This document shows, piece by piece, positions 51,721 through 61,715 of a DNA stretch of 64,000 bases. Under the pieces are notes generated by a model, which was not told the origin of the DNA, did no database searches, and was given only the letters and a program-made list of their open reading frames with translations. Each line of letters starts with the position of its first letter. Within the stretch, counting starts at the first letter, position 1. Source of the stretch: Plebeiibacterium marinum (GTDB taxonomy: Bacteria; Bacteroidota; Bacteroidia; Bacteroidales; Marinilabiliaceae). A program made the translations under genes and the position numbers. The stretch is from positions 42,392-106,391 of the forward strand of contig NZ_JAPDPI010000019.1 in the NCBI RefSeq assembly GCF_026013615.1, in the 5' to 3' direction.

Positions 51721-54228
51721 ATGATTGATAAATTAAAATCACTACTTCCCTATATTGGTGCTCTTGTAGTATTTATGGTATTGAGCTTTACTTATTTTAG
51801 TCCTGTACTTGAGAATAAGGAACTGCCACAATTGGATGAAACTCATGCAATAGGCATGGCCCAGGAGATTAAGACTTTTGAGTCAGAGACGGGAGGGAAA
51901 ACACAATGGACCAATAGTATGTTTGGAGGTATGCCTGCTTATCAGATTAAAGGTGATGCTTCAAAAAATATATTTTCCTACTTCAACAGGTTTTCCAGAT
52001 TTGGACTTCCGTATAAAACGGTGGCAATATTGTTTTTGTATATGTTAGGCTTTTACGTGTTTTTACTTAGCTTAAAAATGGATAAGTGGTTAAGCCTTAT
52101 TGGTGCCGTTGCATTTGCATTTGGATCATATAATCTGATCATTATTATTGCCGGGCATATTACAAAGGCGTATACCATTGCCCTTATGGCGCCGGTTGTT
52201 GCCGGGGTTATGTTTGCCTATAACAGAAATAAGTGGATTGGAGGCTTGTTTACAACTGTTGCTCTGGGCTTGCAAATTGCGTATAACCATGTTCAGATTA
52301 CCTACTACCTGGCCATGCTGGTTGGAATTATTGTTATTTCAAAATTTGTTTATGCGCTGATTGAAAAGAAAGTAGCCGATTTTGGAAAAGTAACAGGAGT
52401 GCTTGTTATTGCAGCAGTTCTTGCTGTATTGCCCAATATAACCAATTTGTGGACTACCTATGAATATGGCAAGTATAGCATCAGAGGAAAGTCTGATCTT
52501 CAGGTTGCTGAAGGGGAGAAGGTTCATAGTGGACTGGATAAAGATTACGCTTTGGCATGGAGTCTTGAACCTAAAGGAACTTGGACCTTATTGGTTCCCA
52601 ATGCTGTTGGGGGAGCTTCTGAAGCCATTGGGAATAATAAAGATGCGCTCAAAGCAGTTGAGCAACAATTTAAAGAAGCTGTTGCAGGGCAGAGCCAATA
52701 CTGGGGCGGACGTGTTTTTACAAGTGGTCCTGTGTATGCGGGTGCAATAATCTGTTTCTTGTTTTTGCTGGGAGCTTTTTATTTTAAAGGCAAAGACAAA
52801 TGGTGGTTGATTGTAGCTACAATATTCTCATTTTTTCTTGCATGGGGTAAGCATTTTCCTGGATTTACGGATTTTATGTTTTATCATTTCCCATTATATA
52901 ATAAGTTCCGGACGGTAGAAATGTCAATGGTTATTGCATCGTTTACAATACCTACCTTAGGGTTTTTAGGATTAAAGGAGGTTTTGGGTAATCCCAAACT
53001 GGTTAAAGAAGAGTCCTGGAAGTTTATGGTTGCATTTGGTCTTACAGGTGGAATCAGTTTGTTGTTCTATTTATTTCCGGCTGCGTTTTTCGATTTTATA
53101 AGTGAGATGGAATTGAGTGCTATCCTTCAGCAGAAGCAACAATATATACAACAGAATGCTGCTCAGGCTGCTCAGGTTGGTGCTTATTTTGATGGTTTGT
53201 TGCATAATCTGAAAGTGGCACGGATCGTTTTGTTAAAGGCTGATGCATTCCGTAGTTTTGCTTTTATCCTAATAGCTTCTGCTTCAATTTGGTTTTTTGT
53301 AACCAATAAGGTGCCTAAAAAATATTTGTTATGGGGGTTGGGACTGTTAGTTATTGTTGACTTATGGTCGGTTGATAAAAGATACCTGAACAATGATCAT
53401 TTTCAAAGTAAGCGGAAAGTAAACCAATCCTTCGAATTAACACCTTCGGATATTGCCATAAACAGTAAAAAAGCTGAAGGAGACAGGGTTTTTACAGTGT
53501 ATAAAAATCCATTTAATGAGGTAAATACATCGTATCATCATCATTCAATAGGTGGTTTCCATGGGGCAAAGTTACGAAGGTATCAGGATGTGATTGAACA
53601 TTACCTTGAAAAAGACTGGCAAACGATTATTGGAATGCTTCAAAAACAGGGTGATAGCAGTTCTGTACAGCAGAAGCTTGGAGAAATGCCGGTGCTGAAC
53701 ATGCTGAACGGAAAGTTTATTGTTTATAACCCAAATGCAGAACCTATAATTAATAACAATACCCTGGGTAGTGTTTGGTTTGTTGAAGAAACCCATCCTG
53801 TGGGATCTGCTGATGCTGCAATTGATGCAATAGGATATGTAGACCTAAAGAATAAGGCAGTTGTAAATACTGAAGAATTTCCGGAATTGAATAATTACAA
53901 AGTGGATTCAGTAGCCGGAAATATCGAACTTGTGTCATATGCACCTAATAAACTTGAATATAAGTATCAAACAAATCAAGATCAGGTGGCAGTATTTTCG
54001 CAAATTTATTATCCTAAAGGGTGGAAGGCATATTTAGATGGAAAGCAGATTGATATATGTAGGGCAAACTATATTTTACGTGCAGTGAAGTTGCCTTCAG
54101 GAAGTCATGATTTGGTGTTTAAATTTGAGCCAGGATCATATAAGGCCGGCCAGATGTTAGCATTAATAAGCTCATTGATTGTGCTGTTGTTGATTGCTTT
54201 TGCAGGATACAAATATTATCGGAAATGA
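51721..54228 (+). CDS. YfhO-type membrane protein
   Basis: The 835-residue polytopic protein resembles the bacterial YfhO family ('YIGALVVFMVLSFTYFSPVLENKELPQ', 'TQWTNSMFGGMPAYQI', 'ALAWSLEPKGTWTLLVPNAVGGAS'). Several transmembrane helices are followed by a large extracytoplasmic domain and a final helix ('LALISSLIVLLLIAFAGYKYY'). YfhO-like proteins have been tied to glycosyl transfer onto teichoic acid or surface glycans; here the substrate is unknown. It follows galE and rfbB, so it may act in surface glycans. Confidence 0.85.
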   Translation: MIDKLKSLLPYIGALVVFMVLSFTYFSPVLENKELPQLDETHAIGMAQEIKTFESETGGKTQWTNSMFGGMPAYQIKGDASKNIFSYFNRFSRFGLPYKTVAILFLYMLGFYVFLLSLKMDKWLSLIGAVAFAFGSYNLIIIIAGHITKAYTIALMAPVVAGVMFAYNRNKWIGGLFTTVALGLQIAYNHVQITYYLAMLVGIIVISKFVYALIEKKVADFGKVTGVLVIAAVLAVLPNITNLWTTYEYGKYSIRGKSDLQVAEGEKVHSGLDKDYALAWSLEPKGTWTLLVPNAVGGASEAIGNNKDALKAVEQQFKEAVAGQSQYWGGRVFTSGPVYAGAIICFLFLLGAFYFKGKDKWWLIVATIFSFFLAWGKHFPGFTDFMFYHFPLYNKFRTVEMSMVIASFTIPTLGFLGLKEVLGNPKLVKEESWKFMVAFGLTGGISLLFYLFPAAFFDFISEMELSAILQQKQQYIQQNAAQAAQVGAYFDGLLHNLKVARIVLLKADAFRSFAFILIASASIWFFVTNKVPKKYLLWGLGLLVIVDLWSVDKRYLNNDHFQSKRKVNQSFELTPSDIAINSKKAEGDRVFTVYKNPFNEVNTSYHHHSIGGFHGAKLRRYQDVIEHYLEKDWQTIIGMLQKQGDSSSVQQKLGEMPVLNMLNGKFIVYNPNAEPIINNNTLGSVWFVEETHPVGSADAAIDAIGYVDLKNKAVVNTEEFPELNNYKVDSVAGNIELVSYAPNKLEYKYQTNQDQVAVFSQIYYPKGWKAYLDGKQIDICRANYILRAVKLPSGSHDLVFKFEPGSYKAGQMLALISSLIVLLLIAFAGYKYYRK

Positions 54229-54245
54229 TATAGTATAAAAAGTAA

Positions 54246-54281
54246 TAAAAAAGGGAGTTGATTTTTTCAGCTCCCTTTTTA
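54246..54281. terminator. Bidirectional terminator between YfhO and the SpoIIE phosphatase genes
   Basis: AAAAAGGGAG and CTCCCTTTTT arms pair, with T-tracts on both strands, between convergent stops. Confidence 0.9.
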
Positions 54282-55511
54282 TTTGAATTGAATGGCCGCT
54301 ATCGATATGTCATCAAAAACAGAACCTATTTCCAATTGTTCGTTGATTAGCTTTCTTAGCTGATCCATGTTGGTTTCAACATCGTGTTTGTTTGATATTA
54401 TTTCTTCAATAGGCTCCATTCCACTTTCAACTTCGTCACCGCTTTCCAGTTCCACCAGTCCATCTGTAAAGGCAAGAAATTTAGCTTCGCGGGGAATTTT
54501 CACCTTCCCTATTTCAATAGCTGGAATTTCGTCAAGCATCCCCAATCCTATGCAACCCTTATCCAGGCTTACCAATTGTCGTTTTTTGGGATCGAACAGC
54601 ATAGGAGGCAAGTGACCTGCGTTTATATAGGTTAGTTTTCGGGTGATTGTGTTGTATTTTCCCAAAAACATGGTGATGAACTTCTCGCTGTTGGCACTTT
54701 TGTTAACTTTTTGGTTTAACATGTGTACCAGTTTTTTGAGATTGATACCAGGGGTGAAAAGTGCTCTGAATACAGCCTGGAAATTTGACATGATCATAGC
54801 TGCAGAAATTCCTTTCCCGGAAACATCAGCGATACAAAAGCCTAAGGCATTTTTCGAAAGCTTGATAAAGTCGTAATAATCACCTCCAACTTCAAATTGG
54901 GGATGATAAAATGTATGGATAGAATATTTTGTACTCACCGGCAAGTGGTTGTCGGCAGGAACCAGCTGGGTTTGGATCCTGGATGCCAGTTCCATCTCTT
55001 TGCGTAAGGCTTCCTGTTCCAAAAGCTCTTCCTGCATCCTTTTGTTTTCGATAAATACAATGATGAGGTTGGAGATAATCTGGATTAACTTCAGGTGTTT
55101 GATGGTGGGGCTAATGCCAGGGTGTTCTTCGTCAACATCTCCGATTAACACAAAACCTATGGATTTAAACCTGTGGAAAAGAGGTATTACAGCATCAAAG
55201 CCTTTTAGCTGTGGTGGGTGCGAAATGGTAATGTTTTCAATATTTTTGTATTGGGCTAAGTCCCTCTCTACATTAATATTTGCAACTTCAACATTTGTCA
55301 CGCCCGAATTTAGTAAGTTCCTCCACTTTCCTTTGATGTGGGTAAAAACTAAAACTTTTCCAACTTCAAGTTCTTCGCGGAGAAGAATCTCAAACTCAGA
55401 AAGCAGGTCGTCGATACTATGGTCCTCATTTATTGTTTGTGCAATATCAAGGAGAATGTTCAACCTGTCTTTAAAAAGCCGTAATCTTTTTTTCTGAAGT
55501 TGGGTAACCAT
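54279..55511 (-). CDS. PP2C/SpoIIE-type serine phosphatase with N-terminal GAF-like domain
   Basis: The 410-residue protein has an N-terminal GAF-like sensory region (about 10-160), a coiled linker 'EEQEALRKEMELASRIQTQLVP', and a SpoIIE PP2C-type domain: 'VGGDYYDFIKLSKNALGFCIADVSGKGISAAMIM' and 'FTDGLVELES' (metal-binding aspartates). Such proteins act in partner-switching with anti-sigma or STAS proteins; no such partner lies nearby. It is convergent with the YfhO gene. A standalone regulator. Confidence 0.92.
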   Translation of the reverse strand: MVTQLQKKRLRLFKDRLNILLDIAQTINEDHSIDDLLSEFEILLREELEVGKVLVFTHIKGKWRNLLNSGVTNVEVANINVERDLAQYKNIENITISHPPQLKGFDAVIPLFHRFKSIGFVLIGDVDEEHPGISPTIKHLKLIQIISNLIIVFIENKRMQEELLEQEALRKEMELASRIQTQLVPADNHLPVSTKYSIHTFYHPQFEVGGDYYDFIKLSKNALGFCIADVSGKGISAAMIMSNFQAVFRALFTPGINLKKLVHMLNQKVNKSANSEKFITMFLGKYNTITRKLTYINAGHLPPMLFDPKKRQLVSLDKGCIGLGMLDEIPAIEIGKVKIPREAKFLAFTDGLVELESGDEVESGMEPIEEIISNKHDVETNMDQLRKLINEQLEIGSVFDDISIAAIQFK

Positions 55512-55580
55512 TATTAAATAGCAATTCTTTTGCAGGTAAGTTATTAATTTTTTTAATGCGAAAACAGAGCAAATTCAAAT

Positions 55581-55613
55581 AAAAAAGCCCTGTTTTAGAT
55601 AAACAGGGCTTTT
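55581..55613 (-). terminator. Terminator of efp
   Basis: AAAAGCCCTGTTT and AAACAGGGCTTTT form a 13-bp stem with a short loop; a U-tract follows on the minus strand. Confidence 0.93.
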
Positions 55614-55628
55614 GAAAAATATTTGTTG

Positions 55629-56198
55629 TTATTTTTTTACTCTTTCAACATACGACCTGTCACGTGTATCAACTTTGATCCAGTCGCCTGTGTTAACAAA
55701 CAAAGGTACCATTATGTTAGCCCCGGTATCAATTGTAGCAGGTTTTAATGAGTTTGTTGAAGATGTATCTCCTCTTACCCCTGGTTCGGTATAAGTAATT
55801 TCAAACTCAATATGCATCGGAAGGTCAACCAAAAGAGGAGTCTCTGTATCTGCATGGTAAACAACTTCGCAATTTAAACCATCCTTTAAAAGGTCATGGT
55901 TTTCAATGATTTTTTCTTCAATTGTAACCTGTTCGTAGGTTTCGTTATTCATAAATACGTAACCCATTTCTTCTTTGTAAAGATATTGGTACGAACGACG
56001 CTCAACTCTTTGTTCGTCAATTTTATGGCCTGCAGAGAAAGTGTTGTCAATTACTTTTCCGGTAGAAATACTTTTAAGTTTTGTTCTAACAAATGCAGGT
56101 CCTTTTCCTGGTTTCACATGCTGAAACTGCACAATTGCAAATAAATCATTTTTGAATTTAATGCACATCCCGTTTCTGATATCAGCTGTAGTTGCCAT
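55629..56198 (-). CDS. efp: Translation elongation factor P
   Basis: The 189-residue protein has the EF-P three-domain architecture. The modified-lysine loop is 'HVKPGKGPAFVRTKLKSI' with Lys32, and the C-terminal OB domains include 'GDTSSTNSLKPATIDTGANIMVPLFVNTGDWIKVDTR'. EF-P rescues ribosomes stalled at polyproline. A TATTTTTG box on the minus strand (56246-56239) lies about 40 bp upstream and is the probable -7 element. Confidence 0.97.
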   Translation of the reverse strand: MATTADIRNGMCIKFKNDLFAIVQFQHVKPGKGPAFVRTKLKSISTGKVIDNTFSAGHKIDEQRVERRSYQYLYKEEMGYVFMNNETYEQVTIEEKIIENHDLLKDGLNCEVVYHADTETPLLVDLPMHIEFEITYTEPGVRGDTSSTNSLKPATIDTGANIMVPLFVNTGDWIKVDTRDRSYVERVKK

Positions 56199-56317
56199 AG
56201 TAATATTAAATTAAATCCTTGTATATTTTAAAGTGATGCAAAAATAATCAAATACTTTAAATAGCTCGTTTATAAGGGCTAATTATTTATGAATAAGATG
56301 AAAGTATAAAGGATTAA

Positions 56318-57118
56318 TTAATGTCGTATGCAGCTAAAAGAGTTTTTTAAGCCTTTGAATTCCACCAGATCACAAATAAATGAACCAACTTTTAAGTTTA
56401 CTTTTACTTTAACAGGAATTCTGTTGTTGTCCCGGGTAATCCAGATTTGCATGTCTTCTTCGGTTTTAAATGCCCTGCCTACTTCTGTAACAGGATAAAA
56501 CAGGAAGCATTCCATATTGCCGTAGCTTGTGTTTATAACCTCGTTACGTACATACTTGATGCGTAAGGGGAATATCTCATCGCTGAAGTAAGTAGTGTAT
56601 TCAAGGATTTCGCCTTTCTTCATGTCGTCATTAAAGTCAAATTTGCGGGCATAATAAAATGCCGAGAGGATATCCTGAATATGGCGGGGAACATTGACCT
56701 GTCCTGATTTTTGGCTATTTATCCTTATGGAATCTTCTAAAACTTCTGCGTAATTGTATGTTACTTCATTATAATACCGGTAGCTTCCTTCTTTGATATC
56801 GCGAATGGATTTTACGGGTTGGTTGGTTTCTTTGTCAATGAAGCTGGCGTACCGGTCGCGGAGCTTGAAAATGGCATCTACCAACCCTGATGTTTTTGCT
56901 TTTAATTGAACGTAGTTTGTCGGTGTTGAGTTCCAGAGCGAATCCTGAACTGAAAATGAAACATATCCTCCGGTAATAAAGCTATATCTTAGCGAATATT
57001 TCAGGTACTCTCCTGCCTGGTAGGCTTCTTTGTTCCTGGCTGGTGTTCCCTGAGAAAACAAGGAAATGTTTGTTGTAAGGACAAACATGCCTGCAAGTAA
57101 AAAGTATTTTATCGCCAT
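56318..57118 (-). CDS. DUF3108 domain exported protein
   Basis: The 266-residue protein starts with a signal peptide ('MAIKYFLLAGMFVLTTNISLFSQ') and carries a DUF3108-like beta-rich fold ('GEYLKYSLRYSFITGGYVSFSVQD', 'RYASFIDKETNQPVKSIRDIKEGSYRYYNEVTYNY', 'MQIWITRDNNRIPVKVKVNLKVGSFICDL'). It should act in the periplasm; role unknown. The gene is 66 bp from tsaB (upstream) and could be its operon partner, though a separate promoter is also possible. Confidence 0.85.
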   Translation of the reverse strand: MAIKYFLLAGMFVLTTNISLFSQGTPARNKEAYQAGEYLKYSLRYSFITGGYVSFSVQDSLWNSTPTNYVQLKAKTSGLVDAIFKLRDRYASFIDKETNQPVKSIRDIKEGSYRYYNEVTYNYAEVLEDSIRINSQKSGQVNVPRHIQDILSAFYYARKFDFNDDMKKGEILEYTTYFSDEIFPLRIKYVRNEVINTSYGNMECFLFYPVTEVGRAFKTEEDMQIWITRDNNRIPVKVKVNLKVGSFICDLVEFKGLKNSFSCIRH

Positions 57119-57183
57119 ATTTTCGTAATGAATTGTGTTCTATTCCGAAAAATAGCAATTATCACGCCAATAAAAAAGCATAT

Positions 57184-57879
57184 TTACAATACCTTTTTTT
57201 TGGGAGTTGTAGCTACAAAATCCTTTAGGTAAAATGGTTCAAAATAGGCAACGTCTTCAAATTCCTTGTTGTTGAATTTTGCATTTGCTGTTTTCACCAT
57301 GTTTGCCGCAAGGGGGGCTTTGTCTTTTAAATATGTGGCATTGTCTGATTGTATTATATCCATGCATTTTCCTGCCCCATCACCCAAAAATAATATGGGC
57401 TGTGTTGCCAATTCTTCAGCAAAACTATTTTCGTCAATGATTTTTGCACTGATTTTTTTCACCATCTGCATATCTGCATTGAAAAGGGTTGTGTAAACCT
57501 CCATTCTTCGTGCGTCAATCATTGGGCATATAAGGGTTTCTTTCGAAATATTATCGTTATCAAAGGCAGCGTGGGCCAATGCTTCTAAGGATGTTATGGC
57601 AATTAATGGTTTGTTTAATGCGTAGCAAATGCCTTTGGCTACCGAAACACCTATCCTTAATCCTGTATAGGATCCCGGACCACTACTTACAGCAACAGCA
57701 TCAATATCTTTTATGGTGTAGTTATCCAGGTTTTCGAATAGTTCCTGTATAAAAACTGTTAGATGGGTAGCGTGTGAGTTTGCTTCATAGAGTTCTTTTT
57801 TTGCAATAATTTCTTCGCCTTTTGAAAGGCAAACGGAACAAACTTTCGTGGATGTTTCTAACGATAATATTAATGCCAT
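57184..57879 (-). CDS. tsaB: tRNA N6-threonylcarbamoyladenosine synthase component TsaB
   Basis: The 231-residue protein opens 'MALILSLETSTKVCSVCLSKG' and has 'AVSSGPGSYTGLRIGVSVAKGICYAL', which is the TsaB signature of the ASKHA fold. It partners TsaD and TsaE in forming t6A at position 37 of ANN-decoding tRNAs. A TATTTTTG box on the minus strand (57909-57902) precedes the ATG by about 20 bp. DUF3108 follows on the same strand. Confidence 0.95.
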   Translation of the reverse strand: MALILSLETSTKVCSVCLSKGEEIIAKKELYEANSHATHLTVFIQELFENLDNYTIKDIDAVAVSSGPGSYTGLRIGVSVAKGICYALNKPLIAITSLEALAHAAFDNDNISKETLICPMIDARRMEVYTTLFNADMQMVKKISAKIIDENSFAEELATQPILFLGDGAGKCMDIIQSDNATYLKDKAPLAANMVKTANAKFNNKEFEDVAYFEPFYLKDFVATTPKKKVL

Positions 57880-57990
57880 CTTTATTTGTATTTATAAAGT
57901 GCAAAAATAGTTTTTTCAGTTGAATCTCACTATTTATAAGTATTCTGAATCAAAAAAAATATATGAAGGTTAATATTCCGAATCAAGAAT

Positions 57991-58030
57991 AGAAAAAGGG
58001 GTGTCCACAAACAATCCCCCTTTTCTCTAA
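57991..58030 (-). terminator. Hairpin between tsaB and the SprB-repeat protein, with AACCTAAACC spacer
   Basis: AGAAAAAGGGG and CCCCTTTTCT arms (one bulge) pair. Read on the minus strand it lies past the T9SS gene's stop and could terminate it. Read on the plus strand it is followed by CTAACCTAAACCTAACTAT and ATG (58046), repeating the module at 51367. Confidence 0.7.
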
Positions 58031-58068
58031 CCTAAACCTAACTATATGAAAAAATCAACTCATATCGC

Positions 58069-60963
58069 CTATCTTACTTTAAGTAACTTGCCCTGAACAA
58101 CACCTTCGGTAGTTGTTGCTTTAAAGAATAATAACCTGTCGGAATAATTATTGCTTTGATACGTGTACTTATACTCTATATTGGCCAAAAAAGTTCCATT
58201 AAAAATCGTTTTTATTTTTTCTCCGGTAGCGCTGTAAATAGCTAATTCTCCGTTTGTTTCCTTTTTTGAAACCAAGGTAAAATTAACGTAGTCTTTAAAC
58301 GGATTTGGATAGGCTTTTATCTCAATGCCCCCTTCAAAAGAGGTCTCGTTTAATATTTTTATGCTTTCATAAAATTGTTGTGTACTCGACTTGTATACAA
58401 CGGTGATTTCATCAGGTAACTGGTTGTTTGAAAAACATGCTTCAAATTCCACGCTGAACTTATCTTCACCTGATTGTCCAAAGCCGCATATCTCATCCAC
58501 TTTTAATCCGTACAGACCTGATTGCGGATCTGTAAAATTGGATTCCATTGGCCAGTTTACAGAATTTGAGGTGTTGCTGACAAAGGCACTTCCCAATCCT
58601 ATAGTCAAGTGCGATAGTTCGTGGTTGCAAGTCCCATCGGTATATACCCACATTTTAAACTTGTAGCAACCGTCGTCACCCGTAGCTGTCACTGATGTTA
58701 TTTCAGTATAGTAGCAGTTAGTGTAGATAATGTCACCGGTGTTTGTATCGTCACCATTGTTGTTGGAATCAGTACTGTCGGTTCCATCATTGGAGTCATC
58801 CCCTTCGGCAGTGTTATCTGAACTATCGGTGGTAGTACAGCCTATAGAAACAACATCAGTAGCGGTACAGCCGGTTTCGTCCATCACCGTATAGGTAATT
58901 TCTGCCGTGCCAGTACCTGATTGTATGGTTGCTTTATCCAACTCTGAAGATGTAATATACCAGTTATTATCAGCAGAAGATATTTCCCAGTTAAATGTAT
59001 TGCCTCCTTCAGAAGTAGCTAATACGATATTGCTGCCTGTTTCGCAGTTAATATCTGTTGCAGGTGTAACAATGGCGGCAGAAATAGTTTTTACTTCGGT
59101 AATAGTGGCTGAAGTGCTGGAATAGCATCCGTTTGCATCAATAACTTCCACCGAATATGCTCCAGGCAAGAGATTAGTCCTGTTTTGTTGCGTACTGCCA
59201 TCATTCCATTTAAGGGCGTATGGTTCTGTTCCTCCTGAAATAGTTAAATTAATTGCTCCGGTTGCAGTTTCTCCGCAGACAGGTTGCAACACTTGTGCAT
59301 TAATGTTGATGTTGGTTTCCGTATTTGATATTGAAATGGTTTCGGTTATTGAACATTCAGCCGCATCAGTCATAGTAATGTCGTAACTTCCTTCTGCATC
59401 CACCGTCCATGGAGAAGTGATTTCGTTTCCATCATAAAAATACTGATATGATCCCATACCGCCACTCCCTGAAAGATTAACTTCTATTGGATCTGAAGAA
59501 CCACAGTTTCTTTTTGAAACAGAGTAGTTGAGGCTCAGAGCTTGCCTGTCGGCCAGGTTTACCGTGCGGGTAACGCTGCATCCGTTGGCGTCAGTAACGG
59601 TAACCTTATATCGCCCGGACGGGATACCTGATACGGTTTGAGAAGTATCTCCGGTGCTCCATAGATAAGTATAGGGCTGAGTACCATAATATACGTTAGC
59701 TACTGAAATTTCTCCATCGTTTCCGCCATAACATGTTGGGTTTACTACGGCTGTTGAAATAGACAGTGATGTAATGCCTATATGGGTTGACTTTGTTACA
59801 GAACAACCATTAGCATCGGTAACTGTCAGGCTGTATGAGCCGGAGTTTACCCCGGAAATATTTGGTGTAGTGGCTTGGTTTGACCAGTAATAGCTGTATG
59901 GCTCTGTTCCTCCTGTTACCACGCTGGTAATTTCTCCCTGGCCTTCCTGGTGGCATTGCAGGTAGTTGGGTGTTAATGTCAGGTCTAAATCTGAATCTTC
60001 AGCAACAGTATATGATGCAGAAGATGGACATCCCAAGGCATCATATACCCTTACCAGGTATGTTCCGGTATATAGGTTGTCAATATCTTCGGTTGTTTTG
60101 TTTCCTGTCCAGGAATATGTATAAGGAGCCGTTCCTCCTGTAACTGCGATGTCAATTGATCCCGTATTGGATGAGCATGAAGTAGGAGTTACATCGCCTT
60201 CTATTTTTATTCCTTCAGCTGGCTGAAGGATGTTGGTGCTCAGTTCCAGGGTCTGACCGGTGGCATCTGTGATAATTATAGAATACAGGCCGGCCCTGAG
60301 CCCGCTTACATCTTCGGTAATTGCACCGTTGCTCCATAGGTAAGTATATGGAGGATAGCCCCCTTCGGTTTCAATCTCTATTGTTCCGTTGTTGCCCCCA
60401 AAACACGACACATCCTCTTTTATTAATGCTGCACTAAAAGCCGGCGTATTGGTTATTTCCTGATAGGAAACGCACAATCCGGCCTTGTAGGCAATATCAA
60501 CCCTTTCTTGTAGCTGATTGAGGCATGTTTCATCATCGGAACAAACTGTGTATTCTATAGTAAAGGTTCCTGCCATATGGTCTTCCCCAAAATTTTCGAT
60601 GTCGTCAATTTTAAAACCGCTGTAGCCTGTAGTTGGGTCTGTTGAGGGATTCTCAATTTTCCAGCCTTCCGAGTTCCATACTTCGCTTATGGTACCGCAT
60701 GGTACTGCTATTGTCATGTGCGACAGGGCCGAAGAGCAAGAATCGCCAACTGCTACTTCCAGCGTGAAAGTGATGCAGTTGCCGGTTTTTTGAGTGTTTA
60801 TGATTTCAGTTGAAAAACACTCTACACAGTCGCGGCCCTTAAGTGTGTTGTTAACGGACTGTGCAAGAGAGTTTAATGAGAATGAAAAGGTAAAAAGGAA
60901 TAGTATGGATATGATCATACCAACTTTCCCTGTTTTAACATGGTTAGTGTATGTGTGTTGCAT
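58069..60963 (-). CDS. SprB-repeat protein with T9SS sorting domain
   Basis: The 964-residue exported protein has a signal peptide (to about residue 36) and about six SprB repeats (about 180-620, e.g. 'GGTEPYSYYWSNQATTPNISGVNSGSYSLTVTDANGCS'), and a C-terminal T9SS sorting domain ('FEGGIEIKAYPNPFKDYVNFTLVSKKETNGELAIYSATGEK'). SprB repeats occur in gliding adhesins of Bacteroidota. A ~125-residue domain at 42-170 recurs at about 745-870, flanking the repeats, with a Ser/Asp/Asn-rich linker before the second copy. A surface adhesin or enzyme scaffold role is inferred. Repeat 5 is the most divergent. Confidence 0.9.
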   Translation of the reverse strand: MQHTYTNHVKTGKVGMIISILFLFTFSFSLNSLAQSVNNTLKGRDCVECFSTEIINTQKTGNCITFTLEVAVGDSCSSALSHMTIAVPCGTISEVWNSEGWKIENPSTDPTTGYSGFKIDDIENFGEDHMAGTFTIEYTVCSDDETCLNQLQERVDIAYKAGLCVSYQEITNTPAFSAALIKEDVSCFGGNNGTIEIETEGGYPPYTYLWSNGAITEDVSGLRAGLYSIIITDATGQTLELSTNILQPAEGIKIEGDVTPTSCSSNTGSIDIAVTGGTAPYTYSWTGNKTTEDIDNLYTGTYLVRVYDALGCPSSASYTVAEDSDLDLTLTPNYLQCHQEGQGEITSVVTGGTEPYSYYWSNQATTPNISGVNSGSYSLTVTDANGCSVTKSTHIGITSLSISTAVVNPTCYGGNDGEISVANVYYGTQPYTYLWSTGDTSQTVSGIPSGRYKVTVTDANGCSVTRTVNLADRQALSLNYSVSKRNCGSSDPIEVNLSGSGGMGSYQYFYDGNEITSPWTVDAEGSYDITMTDAAECSITETISISNTETNININAQVLQPVCGETATGAINLTISGGTEPYALKWNDGSTQQNRTNLLPGAYSVEVIDANGCYSSTSATITEVKTISAAIVTPATDINCETGSNIVLATSEGGNTFNWEISSADNNWYITSSELDKATIQSGTGTAEITYTVMDETGCTATDVVSIGCTTTDSSDNTAEGDDSNDGTDSTDSNNNGDDTNTGDIIYTNCYYTEITSVTATGDDGCYKFKMWVYTDGTCNHELSHLTIGLGSAFVSNTSNSVNWPMESNFTDPQSGLYGLKVDEICGFGQSGEDKFSVEFEACFSNNQLPDEITVVYKSSTQQFYESIKILNETSFEGGIEIKAYPNPFKDYVNFTLVSKKETNGELAIYSATGEKIKTIFNGTFLANIEYKYTYQSNNYSDRLLFFKATTTEGVVQGKLLKVR

Positions 60964-61175
60964 GTTGTGTTGTGTTTTGTGTTGTTTGCATATTACGCTT
61001 TATGGAGGAAAAGGTTTCCTTCGGCGCAAAAAAATGAATGTTGCTCAAAAAGGTTCGCAATTTTATTTTTATAGGTATCAATTACAGATTTACTTGTTTT
61101 TCAGTTCTAACAAGTCCTGTTGGTATTGATAATTTGCTACTTTTGTTGTTTTTGTTATTTAAAGTAAGTGTATAA

Positions 61176-61616
61176 ATGAACGAAAAAGATTTGCCGGCAG
61201 CGGAAAAACAATTGTTGCTGGATAAAAGATATTTGAAGATGGCCTATATCTGGGCTGAGAATTCATACTGCAAACGCCGTCAGGTTGGGGCATTGATCGT
61301 AAAAGAAAAAATGATTATCAGCGATGGCTATAACGGAACGCCCTCGGGTTTTGAGAATGTGTGCGAAGATGAGAACAATATAACCAAGCCATACGTTCTT
61401 CATGCTGAAGCCAATGCCATTACAAAAGTTGCCAGGTCAAATAACAGTTCCGAGGGGGCTACGTTATATGTTACCTCGTCGCCTTGTATTGAATGTGCAA
61501 AACTGATTGTGCAGGCAGGGATTGAACGTGTGGTATATAGCGAAAAATACAGGATTGAAGATGGGATAAACCTGTTGAAAAAGGCCAATATTGAAACCCT
61601 GCACCTTGAGGTTTAA
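61176..61616 (+). CDS. comEB: dCMP deaminase family protein
   Basis: The 146-residue zinc enzyme has 'HAEANAI' (His76, Glu78) and 'SSPCIECAKLI' (Cys104, Cys107) and the dCMP deaminase loop 'GYNGTPSGFENVCEDENN'. It makes dUMP for thymidylate synthesis. In this phylum it is often next to a CtpA-like gene, as here (100 bp downstream, same strand). A TACTTTTG -7 box lies at 61138-61145, but no good -33 is visible. Confidence 0.92.
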   Translation: MNEKDLPAAEKQLLLDKRYLKMAYIWAENSYCKRRQVGALIVKEKMIISDGYNGTPSGFENVCEDENNITKPYVLHAEANAITKVARSNNSSEGATLYVTSSPCIECAKLIVQAGIERVVYSEKYRIEDGINLLKKANIETLHLEV

Positions 61617-61715
61617 AGAGTAACGGTTGAAAACCTGGGAGATATAGCTTGCGCTTAGGTTTTATATAATACAAATCGATAACAGCAATAAAACGGAAGA
61701 AGAAAACAAGATACA

